This document shows positions 35,936-47,452 of a stretch of DNA of 64,000 nucleotides, in pieces. Both the position numbers and the translations under genes were made by a program. The notes under the pieces were generated by a model. It did not search any database and had not been told where the DNA came from. It saw only the letters and a list, made by a program, of their open reading frames with translations. This DNA comes from Pectinophora gossypiella (taxonomy: Eukaryota; Arthropoda; Insecta; Lepidoptera; Gelechiidae), in the NCBI RefSeq assembly GCF_024362695.1, contig NC_065423.1, forward strand, positions 551,001-615,000, written 5' to 3'. Every line of letters starts with the position of its first letter. The stretch's first letter is position 1.

Positions 35936-37354
35936 AGCAATTTTATTTTTGTTTCTTGTATTGTATGTATGTATTGCCTTATGACGTATATGTATATATC
36001 CGTGACCTAAACAAACCGTTGACCTTCGTCAAGTTTGAATTTAGATAATTAATTTTATTTGAATATTCATGAGCTATCAAAACTCCTAATGTTGACTGAT
36101 CACACATTACATGAATTATTTTAGAAAGAGGCTAATAATTAAACGCGTGCATCCATTAACTCACGTCCGCGATACCTAATGGGATGAGCAGAGCCACAAG
36201 CATAATCAGAAGACATTTTGCAACCATTTTTGACAAGTAGATTAACTTCTTAAGGCCGAAATTTCCAGACAAAACAAAAAAAATGAGGTTTAGATTTCAA
36301 AAGGACATTCGGACGACTAAACAATTTTGAATTTTATTTAATTTTGCCTAAGACATAAAACAAAGTTATTTAACATAGAAAATGTATTTCAAAACTTTAT
36401 TTATCGTATACGGACCCACACATATAACTAAATAAAGATTTTTTTATATTTTTTTTAATAACAATGATATTTTTTTTTTTTGGGTGGATGTATTGCCACT
36501 TTGAGGGATATAAGCATGATCTGACTTAATAACATGACATAAGATCACGACTATATCCCAATGGGGCAGTCAGAGGTACAGGTACAATGGGGCACGCAAG
36601 ATGAACTAAGTACCCACACCTCACTGAGCTTTCTATTAGACCAACGATATAATAAGATAACTGCTTACTTAACCCTCAAGATACAGTTGGAAATACATGC
36701 AAATGTAATGACTAACGTGTATAAAGTGCGGAGGCGCTGCCGTGCGCAGGAGTGGACGCAGTGACGCGTTGCCTACGCGAGTTGTGAGGCAACACCGCGA
36801 TCATATCGGACGAACGGACCATTTGTAGGCTGCACTGCACACTTTTTAGGGTTCCGAACAAAAATGGTTAAAAGGAACCCCCTTATGGTGAGGGTAAGTC
36901 CGTCCGGGCAAAAACCCGTCCCCCCTCTCATTAAATTCGAAATTACTGAATGGAAACCTTTGAAATTTTTTCACATGATAAAGAAAGATTACAGAAAAAC
37001 TATAGAGATGTCCCTATCAGGGGTTTTTTACACATTCTAAAACATTTTTTTTTTCTCTTTTAAGCCGCGTAGATTTTGTGTTATAACTGGTAAGAATATG
37101 CAATGACTGTCATTAATTCATTCAATTTAAAATTAATCACCCTGGTGTCAGGGTTACTATTGAGTCGCCAAAGGCCCCTGACTTGGCTCATTTAACGACT
37201 ACTTACTTACATCAGTAAGTAGTAACCAGTACCAATGCTTAAGTAATTTGAAAAAAGAAACAATAAAATCTACTCATGGTGCAGCACAGGCTTCAAAAAA
37301 CCCCAGACGTGCCCTCTGTAGACTCCACAATAACGTACCTACATGCAACTCTAG
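35936..37354. other. Spacer with repeat fragments, no gene
   Basis: Contains a family K piece (36178-36240), a SINE C piece (36540-36650) and a SINE A fragment (about 37138-37235). Around 36840-36900 there is a block TTTAGGGTTCCGAACAAAA of a type common in moth repeats. No exon recognised. Confidence 0.45.
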
Positions 37355-37500
37355 TACGGTCACGAGCATTAATATGTATACACTTTGGTACCATGTCACA
37401 TAAACTTTTTTGACAAATTGAACTGTAAGTCTCACTAAATGTCAAATATGTTAGTGCGACAGAGTTCTAAAGTGGGTACATTATATTGCTCATGACTGTA
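37355..37500. mobile_element. 146-bp MITE family W
   Basis: Same length and ends as the copies at 18656-18801 and 26162-26307; TA at both termini. Confidence 0.88.
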
Positions 37501-37895
37501 CGACCCATCAGATAAAAAACCTGATATCATATAGTGTTGCAATACCATTTTTACAATAAGTCTTCTAAAGACCTCTCTACCCGGAACTCCCACAATCGAT
37601 CGACTGATACAGCCTTGCAAAATCGATTGTGATAGAAAGAATCGAGACGGCTCTGGAGGTTACCCGATTGACCTTTGAATGATGAGCATTTTTTAATGCC
37701 ATGAAATTAATATTTTGAACAAGGAAATAATTGTGTAACTAGTATTTATTAATAATTTTAGCAGCTAACTGTTATGCAAGACTGGAACATCCTGCCACAG
37801 ACTAAAAAAAATAAAATTTTCAATGCCAGAGTGGATAGTCATTAGCTAGGGTCATGAATAGCCAGCACGGTATTTATATATCTTATTCAAATCTT

Positions 37896-38390
37896 GAGCC
37901 GTGGTAGCTCAATTAGAAGAACGCTTGCATCTCACTTTAAGGTCGCAGGTTCGAATCCAGAGGGGTTAAAATGGCCACATCGAAGCAATTCATCTAAGAA
38001 AGCAATATTGCTATTTGACATTTGTTTGCATTGCGCACTTACTTTTATATGCGCAAATGTCAAATTGCAATATTGCTTTCTTAGATGAATTGCTTCGATG
38101 TGGCCATTTTAACCACCCAGCTCAGACCTAAAACTAATGATTGTCGAATTTGTTTTCGAATTCCTGTTTGGATCATAAATGATTATCACGTGCTCAGCGG
38201 TGAAGGAAAACATCGTGAGGAAACCCACATTCCCGAGAAATGCATTTTGGGAGGTATGTGACCTAACCATGTGTGGGCTGGTTCTCCCTTCGCAGGTTGG
38301 AAGGTCAGGCAGGCAGTATAAAACCGGACCTGTCAAATCTTCAGGTTAGGTAAGCGGCCCCTGCGAAAAATAATTCTAAGGAGATGATGA
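37896..38390 (+). mobile_element. SINE S interrupted by an F element (37961-38117)
   Basis: The tRNA-like head ends GGTTCGAATCCAG. An F foldback element follows, and the SINE resumes at CTCAGACCTAAAA. CAG stands at 37958-37960 and again at 38118-38120, consistent with a 3-bp target duplication. Confidence 0.85.
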
Positions 38391-38439
38391 TGATGATGTT
38401 CGTTTCTTGAGAAAATATAACATATTAACATAAACCTCA

Positions 38440-38595
38440 CCGATTATATCCCAATTGGGGTAGTCAGAGGTACATCCATCACAAGATTAACTAAATACCC
38501 ACGCCCGTAGCCCACGCCTGACCGAGCTTTCTTCGATTATTTCGAGACCAACGTGACAAGTGGTGAGCAAAATCGCCAACTGTGTTAGTGAAAAA
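38440..38595 (-). mobile_element. SINE C fragment
   Basis: Body block CCCAATTGGGGTAGTCAGAG through GACCAACGTGACAAGTGGTG, as at 6640-6790. Confidence 0.6.
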
Positions 38596-38619
38596 ACTAC
38601 ACTTAAGTTAAACTAGAAT

Positions 38620-39887
38620 CTAATAATAATAATAATAAAACTTTATTTACTTAAAACAGGGTTCATACATAATTTCTTAGTATAAGTAACGCATTATAAA
38701 CTTAGTCTAGTGTTCACTAGTATCTGAACTAGGCCGAGCCTGTATCTCAGATACTAGTCCCTTCCTTGTGTACAATAAATACAATGCGTAACAAACAGAG
38801 TGAGTATAAAGCGCAGTATATGGACCGGGAAAACAATAAGTAAGCATCACAAACATAGAGCATAGAGCAACAGGGACCTCCTTAATATAATATCTAAATA
38901 CTAGTTCAAGTTGGTTTCGAACCGGCGTTCTGCGTTAAGCAAGCCAGTGCACCACAGGACCAGAGAGTGACTTAAAAATCACAACATAATATAAATAGTC
39001 CAAAAATATTAAAACCCGCTTATAAATGATACCTAATACAAATTCTCTCCTTCGGAACTACCTCTTAATCTTTTTTATCGTCTGTAACTTTGCATGTGTA
39101 AAGTGTAGCTTGTAAGTTGTCCATAATCATCATCATCAGCCCATCACGTCCCCACTGCTGGGGCACGGGCCTTCCCTATGGATGGATAGGGAGATCGGGC
39201 CTTAAACAATCACGCGGGCCCAGTACGGATTGATGGTTATTAACGACTGCTAATACAGCCGGGACCAACGGCTTAACGTTCCTGAAGCATGGAGTTTAAG
39301 TTGTCCGTAATAATAAATAATAATAATAACTTCTTCTTCTTTAAAAACGTCAAAAAAAATTGGCTACTTGATAAGGAATTTTATGACTTGAATGAATATT
39401 TTGATATTTGAAATTGACAAATGTTTATAATGTGACTAATTATTAGGTACTTACTTATTTCCTTGATGCTTAATAATGACATTATTTGTAATATTGTACG
39501 TCCGACATGGACATGCTGTTGAGACAATTTTATAATTTTTGACACCTGCATGTATGTACCTACACAGCTTCTCAATAAATGTTTCTTGTTTCTTGTTTCT
39601 CCTTAGCGCCAAACCTCTAACCACTGAGTCATTAGATAACATTCATAATTGTATGCATAAAGATGTAACCTCACACGCGTGGGGCGGATCATAGTAAAGT
39701 TATCATACCATATTGTGATGTTGCATGAATATAATTAGCTACATAGCAATACAATGGGTGTTAATGTAGGCAGATAACTCACTTTCCATATAGAGTAGGC
39801 ATCTACAATGTATTTGAATTTAGTAGTAAGTAGTTTTCTGTCTGCCCCGTTATTGTTATTGAATTAATTATATCATATCACTCAAAA
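38620..39887. other. Spacer with LINE or SINE fragments
   Basis: An AAT microsatellite (38622-38640) heads a stretch that could be a LINE 3' end. 39125-39300 is related to the SINE A and D body (CACTGCTGG, GGGACCAACGGCTTAACG). 39338-39400 reads on the plus strand as a short LINE C-terminal tail (NWLLDKEFYDLNEYF). No gene recognised. Confidence 0.45.
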
Positions 39888-40220
39888 GTTAACGGCCTCC
39901 GTGGTCCAGTGGTTGAGCGTTGTGCTCACCATCCGGAGGTCCCGGGTTCGGTTCCCGGTGGGGACAAATCACAGAAATCACTTTGTGGTCCCTAGTTTGA
40001 TTAGGACATTACAGGCTGATCACCTGATTGGACAAAAAGTAAAAAGATCCGTGCTTCGGAAGGCACGATAAGCCGTTGGTCCCGGTTATTACTTACTGAT
40101 GTAAGTACGTAGTCGTTACATGAGTCATGTCAGGGGAATATGGCGGCTCAGTAACAACCCTGACACCAGGGTTGATGGGGTTGGTAATACACCTCACAAT
40201 CCACACGATAGAAGAAGAAG
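39888..40220 (+). mobile_element. SINE A, complete, 333 bp
   Basis: The tRNA-derived head starts GGCCTCCGTGGTCCAGTGG with box B (GGTTCGGTTCCC); the tail is ACGATAGAAGAAGAAG. Flanked by ACTCAAAA at 39880-39887 and 40221-40228. This is the best reference copy of family A in the window. Confidence 0.9.
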
Positions 40221-42394
40221 ACTCAAAAATTGCCTGCAACAAAGTAGAAAATAATCGACAATCATGAATATTCTAGAATTACACGTACGGTTTGAAATGT
40301 TCAAAATGGAACCATAAACATTACATGCGAATGAATGAATGAACGCTTGTGTTTTGTTTCTTTGCTTTAGTGTATACTTTATATGATTGATTTGATGAAC
40401 TGTGTAGTGAACTGTGTAGCAGGGGCCATAGTCTCCCATAGCCCCAGTATCCAATCCATTAACTCCCATAGTGCATACAGGGATAACCGCCGGTTGGTGT
40501 CACATAACATTTGGAATAAATTGTCTTAAGGGGCCTCTACGTGTTGGCTTCGGCCCCACCCACGTTTTCCAAAGGTCCGGGACTCCATAGGCCGGAAATA
40601 TAGAAACGACATACATATAATAATAAGAAAGTTTATTTGAGTATAACTTTTGTTTGACACACATATACATTTACAACATTAAAATATACACACATTTTAT
40701 AATAAACATCCTTCACGTTAGACAGGACTTTATTTCCTATTTTTAAGCCCAATTAACCTGCCAAGAGTTCTTATGCGATATTTCTTTAAAGCGGCAATGT
40801 TTCAGTCGTGCAATAGTTTATAAAAAGCTGCCCATACACACATACACACATATTTGTATTACATTGCAGTTACGGAGTACGCATTCGCGCGTGCGGTGAA
40901 ACTGAAAGTTACCGTAATCACTGTTCAATGTTCAGTCCACACAGTCTTGTGAAACTATTGATAAATTAATAAGTGAGGGCGCATTCAAATTCAGAACGGG
41001 GGGGTTAAAAAGCAATTCACCTAATAAAAGTAATATTGCTATTTAACATTTGTTTGCATTGCGCACTTACTTTTGTATGTCAAATTGCAATATTGCTTTT
41101 TAGATAAATTGCTTCGATGTGTCCTTTTTAACTCTTGATCTAGACCTATTTTTCAATTCTCTCAGGCAGTATAAGGATAAAATTTATAAATATTTATGTC
41201 CTCCAGCATAATATATATTTTACTTTTTTATGTATTTTTTTAATTATCTGTTTTTTAAATTTTATTATTTAGTTATCTACTAAACGATTACGTTGTCCTA
41301 CTTTGCAAATGTTGTGTGCACCTATAATTGGCTTATGTAACAGTCTAATTCCTGATGTGATGTTTTATTTTATTTAATGTTTTATTATATAAGCTGTTGA
41401 TGTACCTTTTTTATAAATAAAAAAAAATAAAAAAAAAACTCCTCTGGCCATTTACAGAAAGAAGTGACTGCCTGTCTGACCTTTCAACCTATAGGAAAAA
41501 CCAGCCTAATTACGAGTTAGGTCACATACCTCCGAAAACACATTTTTCTGGGTTTCTTCACGATGTTTTCCTTTACCGCTGAGCACATGAAAATCGTTTA
41601 TCGCCAATGGGGTAGGCGCCTGCTATGTTTAACTCCCAAGTAGTAGGAGGCAAACCTATTGCCATTAACCGGGTATAAATCTTGAAAACCATGTGATATC
41701 TAGACTAGTTTCCAACTAGTCAAATCAGTTACATTTTACTAAACGTAAAAACACGAAATTACTATGGAATTGTATGAAAAAGTACACTGTGACGTCATAG
41801 AAAAACGTGATAAAATGGGCTTATTATTACTGTGTTCTTGATTAAATACGTTAAATAGAAAAAATAATATGTTATTGAGTAATCAGAATTTCATAGTTTA
41901 TCGTAAACGTAGTACACGACCCAATTATATAATGATCCAAACATAAATTGAAACTCATAAAGTGGAGAAGATAACCTATATGTAATCTTTATAACAACTT
42001 ATGCTTGGCCAATACTAATAAAACTTAGTAAAATATAGAATAAAGCTTGTCCTGATTACCTAGTTAAGCACCTGACGCGGTACATATCACGTATCTGTCA
42101 AGTAAACTACTCGCAGGAGTTGCGCAACTCAATATAAATAACCACATTATAACAGCTGTAGATAGAGAATGCAAATTTGTAACGAGACCGTCGCTTGCGC
42201 ATTGCTTCGGCGTCGCTACTTATTTGACTACCTAACCAATTAAGCTTGATGCATAAAGGGTCAGAAAAGCGGAACAAGCGTTTCGGATTCAAGATTTTGT
42301 TTACCGTATGTCGTATAAACCGACAGAGTAACAAGGTAGTTGACAAATATAAAAGTATACCTTTTTCATTATAATTACAAAAGAGATAATCTCT
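40221..42394. other. Spacer with repeat fragments, no gene
   Basis: A diverged F element (40985-41140), a SINE S fragment (41440-41600, minus) and a V fragment (41605-41690). 42236-42310 (ACCAATTAAGCTTGATGCAT to AAGCGTTTCGGA) recurs at 62950-63025. No exon recognised. Confidence 0.45.
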
Positions 42395-42399
42395 CTCTT

Positions 42400-42590
42400 T
42401 ACTTAAGAGCTGCGCTCTTGCCGGTGGAGTAATCGCCATTCCTCTCTTCTCCACGCCAAATCCTTCACATCTTGATACGACACGACCTGCACCTTCTCTT
42501 TTATTTGTTGCATAAATGTTCTCCTAGGCCTACCTCTTCCTCTCTTCCCTTCAATTTTTCCTTCTATGATGTTTGTTATAAATGAATCGT
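42400..42590 (-). mobile_element. LINE C-terminal coding fragment
   Basis: Minus-strand translation reads GKRGRGRPRRTFMQQIKEK, then VVSYQDVKDLAWRREEWR. This basic tail is typical of the end of a moth non-LTR retrotransposon reading frame. It is not an intact element. Confidence 0.7.
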
Positions 42591-42599
42591 GTCGTATCA

Positions 42600-44590
42600 G
42601 AGAAAAGAGATAATAATTGATGGCAAAATGTGAAAACAGAATCTAATTCGTATAGTGTCGCTCGATACGCTTTGCATAGCGAAGTGAGGCAATGTTTCCA
42701 TAAATCACTCAGTCTGCCCACTGCTTCACTAGTAGAGGTGGAAGTGGCAATATAATTTCGCACTTGATTAGTATATTTATACTAGCCACCGTTTCAAAGT
42801 AGCTGGTGTCAAAATTATGCTTACGCCTTTGACTAATGCCTAATGTTTTCAAAGTAGGTTGGTTTACTATTATGACAGTGTTCTGCGTCGGATATGAGAA
42901 TTACGTCACCAAATATTTTTTTCGTCGCACAAACACATTTAGTCAAATAATAATTCAAATTTATTTTTTGTCTTTCGTGGTGGTTACGCTCTTTTCCCCT
43001 CCGGTTGATTGAGGGGAGACCTGTGTCCAGCAGTGGGACGTATATAGGCAGAGAGAGAGAGAGAGAGACGTCTCTTTCCCGGTCTGCTCGAAAATATTTC
43101 TATTAGAAATAAGCTGAACTGTTTGTCTTTGTTTCTGTGTACAATAAACAGTTAAATAAATAGATAATTAGACTTAATTAAACCACACACACACACAGAA
43201 GACCACAAGAACACAGAAGTGTGTCAGGATCGAAGCAAGATTAAAAGATGAAAATTTTGAGTTCCATACTTTTGCGACGGAAAATTTCACTTGATATCAA
43301 CTAAGAATCATGGTCTGAATCATTCCTCAAAGATTTCGTTACGATGTCACTAACACCCTGTATATGTGGCTGACTTTGCAAACTGACGTATCTCCAATTT
43401 TTTGCTAAAATAATATGTGTTTCATTGACAATTAGCGACCCGCCCCGGGTTCGCTCGGGTGCAATGCTGAGGAAAAAATGAAATTATTTACGACATCACA
43501 TTAAAAAACTCAAAAATAACAGTATTTCTCGACTATTTAATAGATGTTATTATACATATAAACCTTCCTCTTGAATCACTCTATCTATTAAAAAAAACCG
43601 CATCAAAATCCGTTGCGTGACTTAAGCGTGCATAGGGATAAAAAAGAAAAGCGACTTTGTTTTATACTATGTAGTGTTAGCAAAAGGTGCAACTTAGATT
43701 CAGATACGTCAGGTAGTGACGTCATTAACGATATTTCATACAAAACATTATACACTGCCATTACGCTCACTATCACGAATGAAAGTGACAGTGTACCCAA
43801 TAGCGAACGGTCAAGGTGAACACAGAGCGCATGCGCGGAACAATTGCCATACATACATATATAAACTCTCGTCCGTTATCCCAAATACGGTAATCAGAGG
43901 AAGGTATGGTTAGTAAACTTAAATTATTTACAGTAGTCCTTCTTTTTTCTTAAAAAAAAAATCTTTTGTATTTTTTTTTTATTTTCTCTCTGATAATATC
44001 GTTTTTCCGAATAGGTAGGTACTTAAACGAATGCTAATTTCGATGTTCATCAATTATTAGATTTATCGTGTATCATAATTTGGATTCAGAATTGGGAGGT
44101 TAAAATGGCCACATCGAAGCAATTGATCTAAGAAAGCAATGTTGCAATTTGACATATGCGCATATAAAAGTACCTAAGTTGCGCTATGCAAACAACCCCG
44201 CTGAGTACTACTTATATTGTTGTTCATTTACCCGACTGCGGAGAAGCAAACAGGAGGGTTCTCCCGACAAACAACCATTCTCGCAAAATCAATTATTTAA
44301 GTAGATACTTACAGCTAATTCCGTCTCACGATTTTATTATTTTAATTCTTTAAAAATAAAATGAGGTAGTTAATTTATATTTGATCGTGATGTAAACATA
44401 AAATGCAGACAAACAGGAAAATCTTTATTCCACGAACGAAATGATGCGCAAATCCTTTATCTCAAAACATTATCATATGAACATAAACTAAACATATTGA
44501 TGATATTATTGTGAACCTTTACCTGGTACGTCCTACCTATACGCATTTGTATTTGTCATTAGCGAAGATTAACAACTCTTTGTTCTTTCG
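42600..44590. other. Spacer with repeat fragments, no gene
   Basis: A SINE D 3' piece (42995-43048, plus) running into a GA microsatellite (43049-43068), half of an E foldback element (43255-43365) and half of an F element (44096-44200). No exon recognised. Confidence 0.45.
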
Positions 44591-44599
44591 GAGTAGTTT

Positions 44600-44781
44600 A
44601 CCAGATTCTCAATTCATCAGATTCGCAACTCACCAGATTCGCTACTAACCAGATTCTCAACTAACCAGATTCTCAACTAACCAGATTCTCAACTAACCAG
44701 ATTCGCTACTCACCAGATTCTCAACTAACCAGATTCGCTACTCACCAGATTCTCAATTAACCAGATTCGCTACTCACCAGA
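44600..44781. repeat. 16-bp minisatellite, about 11 units of two alternating types
   Basis: Tandem units of exactly 16 bases. Type 1 is ACCAGATTCTCAACTA, type 2 is ACCAGATTCGCTACTC. The order starts mixed, has three type 1 in a row, then alternates 2,1,2,1,2. No spacers, so not CRISPR-like. Confidence 0.95.
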
Positions 44782-45364
44782 AGTACACTTAAAAGCAAAA
44801 ACAAATGAAACAAAACAAAATTCATTTTCAAGCTTCTAAAAATAGAGAAAAAATATTGTTAAAAATAGTTATTCGCTTGTGTAATTCATACAAGCCAGAT
44901 AGTTAATGCAATCTATTACACTAATTTTATAACTAACGCAATCGGAAAGAGTATTATTTGTGGGTGCGTTGCGTTGTTTGGGTATGCCCTTGATGAAGCT
45001 TCTCGTGTCACTTTAAGCATAGAATAAAGAATAACACTACGTATAGAACGGAAACTCCCTGCCCCGCACCAATTCGTATCAAGCGCCAACCTCACCCCTC
45101 TGGTATTTACTCTTAAATGGCCGTAAACCGCTAAGGAGTAAAAGAGAGCGCACGAACTGTCTGCCTCACTTGCACTTACGAATTAGACGACATATGGTAA
45201 GAATGATATTATTGTATGGAAACAGACTATGCTATATGACTGAATTAATAGGTAAATTATAAAATTCGAATCTAGAAATGGAAGCCAGTCTAGAAGATGA
45301 TTAAATACAATCTCATTTTTCTTTTTCCCTGATTTACGATGTTTAATTAAAAGCTACATAACAT

Positions 45365-45500
45365 TCACTGTGGTCCTGTATGGCTTGCTTCTCAAACGGA
45401 TAGCGTCGGTTCGATCCCCGGTAGCGGACTTGCACCAATGAGCTATTAATTACTTACTTAATACAGTTGGCTCGACCATCAACGCAAATAAGTATCCATA
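45365..45500 (+). mobile_element. SINE C head fragment
   Basis: The tRNA-like head in plus orientation (GCTTCTCAAACGGATAGCG with GGTTCGATCCCC), then CACCAATGAGCTATTAA. The body is missing. Confidence 0.6.
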
Positions 45501-45691
45501 ATTATATATAGAACCTATTAAATGATGATCCTCCTACTATCAAGGAAGTAACAACATCATGCAAATCAATCAAGTATAAAGACGCCGCTCGCTAAACACA
45601 TGGTAATTATTTATTCAAAACTTCGCACGCATAATATTCGAGTATAGTACTCGCCACGAATGAATTCCCGCGGATTTCCATGAAACTAAAT

Positions 45692-45972
45692 CTTCTACCG
45701 TGTTGGTTGTGAGGTGGATTACCAACTTCATCAACCTGGTGTCAGGGTTCCTATTGAGCCGCCAAAAGCCCCTGACATGGCTCATGTAACGACTATGTAT
45801 TTTGCTTACGTGCCTTCCAAAGCACGAATCGTCTTTAGTTTCGGACGGTCGAGAGATCAGCCTGTAATGTCCCTAACCAAATCAGGGCTCAAAAAAAAAC
45901 AGGATTCGAACCCGTAACGTCCGGATCGTGAACCTAACGCTCAACTATTGGGCCAGGGAGGCCGTTTAATGG
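45692..45972 (-). mobile_element. SINE A with target-site duplication
   Basis: A minus-strand copy with internal deletions, flanked by AACTAAAT at 45684-45691 and 45973-45980. Confidence 0.8.
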
Positions 45973-46234
45973 AACTAAATGACAAGTCATAATAATCAGA
46001 AAACACAAAAATTTCAATAGGGAAGACGGGTTCAAATTATCGAGCATGTGGAATCCAGTAGTAGGTGTTGTAAAAAGCTTAAAACGGCCTAATGTGGTGA
46101 CAAAACGTGAGGACACAGTGAGTGCGGTTTGTCGTAGTGAGTTTGGTGCGACTTAAGATGTTTCCGAACATTCCGATATCAAATACATAAACAAGCGGCA
46201 AAGAAAGAGGGTAGACAGATATGTCTGCCCGTAG

Positions 46235-46375
46235 AAAATTATGGATCTATCTACTCCACTCCAATCTCATCAGTCATCCCGTAATCATGGCACTTGCAAT
46301 AGTGTCGAAATTTCGGGAGTCTCATATCCCTGCTTTAAACGCGGTAAGAACACGTTATTATGTGTTTTAATTAAG
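46235..46375. mobile_element. Half of an H foldback element
   Basis: Matches the right half of the copy at 25095-25345 (ACTCCAATCTCATCAGTCAT, then CGGGAGTCTCATATCCC and AAACGCGGTAAGAACACG). Confidence 0.75.
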
Positions 46376-46563
46376 TCATAATAATTGTATGCGGATACGG
46401 CGACGCTTGCGCCGCAGCCGCGGGACTTTTATCGTGGCGCGGACTCTATGAATACTAACAGATGGGTAGATAAACGAAAGGTCAGAATAGCTTTATTCAT
46501 GGGTCAAAGTGTTAAGGATTATGTTTAGCTGATTAACTCTTTTGGGGCTATAGAACTGGAAAT

Positions 46564-46994
46564 GTTCTTCTCTCGAATGGGTTGTGAGGCCAGAGACGCC
46601 TGACATGGGTCATGTAACGACTATACTTACTAAAAAACAAAAAAAATAGTAGCCGGAACCGACTGTTAAGCATACCCTCGGATGCACGGAGCATCCTACT
46701 TTTTGACAATCGGGTGACTACAGCCCGCAATGTCCTATCTAATCTAGGGATCACAAAGTGATTCTTGTGATGATGCTGCAAAAATCAAGGTCCTTTTTTT
46801 ACGGTGGGAAATGCGTTACGCATACCACGCCGCCCGGGGGGACGACGTGGTTATGTGGGACTCCCCGGGTGTCGCCACCCGGTATACCCACTAAAACCCA
46901 ACGCTGTTCCTCCTTGCCGCCGTGCGGAAAATCAAGGTCCTGTGGTGGCTGAATAGTATCCCTGACACCAGGATGAGGTCGGTCGTTAACCTCT
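46564..46994 (-). mobile_element. SINE A split by a 134-bp retroposed sequence (46794-46927)
   Basis: The SINE A complement is broken and AAAATCAAGGTCC appears on both sides (46781-46793 and 46928-46940). Note that this 13-mer is a target duplication made by the insert, so the SINE is the older element. The right part continues with the 3' end of the SINE in scrambled order, so it may be a second, separate fragment. Confidence 0.65.
46794..46927 (-). mobile_element. 134-bp poly(A)-tailed retroposed insert with 13-bp target-site duplication
   Basis: Read on the minus strand it is GC-rich, ends in seven A residues and is flanked by exact AAAATCAAGGTCC copies. It looks like a 5'-truncated LINE 3' end or another processed retrocopy. 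I do not recognise the source. It contains a GC-rich inverted pair (CCCGGGTG and CACCCGG). Confidence 0.85.
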
Positions 46995-47452
46995 CAACCC
47001 TCACGGGGTCAGAAGATTTTTTTTTCTCTATTTATTAAAGGTCACCAACAGAGATAACATCAAGTAATAATAATAAGTCACCACAACAATTTACAATTAG
47101 ATTTAAGCTAGCTTAGCTTTGCTGTAAGTCCATTGCATGCCTTTGTCACCCATAATTAGGGTAACAATTACTTTGTCATTTTGTGAAGATTTTTACTGTA
47201 GTATATCTGTGGTGGTAATGGTGGGTTTTACTACGAAAATTAAAATGTTTATACTATGATAACAAGCACAATGTCATTATTTATTAAAAATATGATGTTC
47301 CACCCTTTTTTTTTCGCTTTGAACTTCTATTTTTTCCAGTTCGGCGACCAATCGCTCACTGAGGTAAAGTACTGTCAACGTCGCTATATTAACAGTAACT
47401 TTGCGTCCCACTTTTTGAGCGCTGATGTTCAATCTACGGTAGTAGTAAATCT

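Noticed and set aside
36844..36925. Possible regulatory or coding element with TTTAGGGTTCCG
   Set aside because: This is a widespread type of moth repeat word and no structure around it supports a gene.
39888..40220. tRNA gene suggested by box A and box B-like sequences
   Set aside because: The tRNA-like part continues into a repeated body with a GAAGAA tail and target-site duplication, so it is a SINE head. The same applies at 28025, 45365, 60080 and 63650.
42107..42454. Minus-strand open frame of 115 codons
   Set aside because: A patchwork of a LINE tail and a repeat that recurs at 62950-63025; no conserved protein.
44600..44781. CRISPR-like array
   Set aside because: Repeats are contiguous 16-mers without unique spacers, in a eukaryotic nuclear context; it is a minisatellite.
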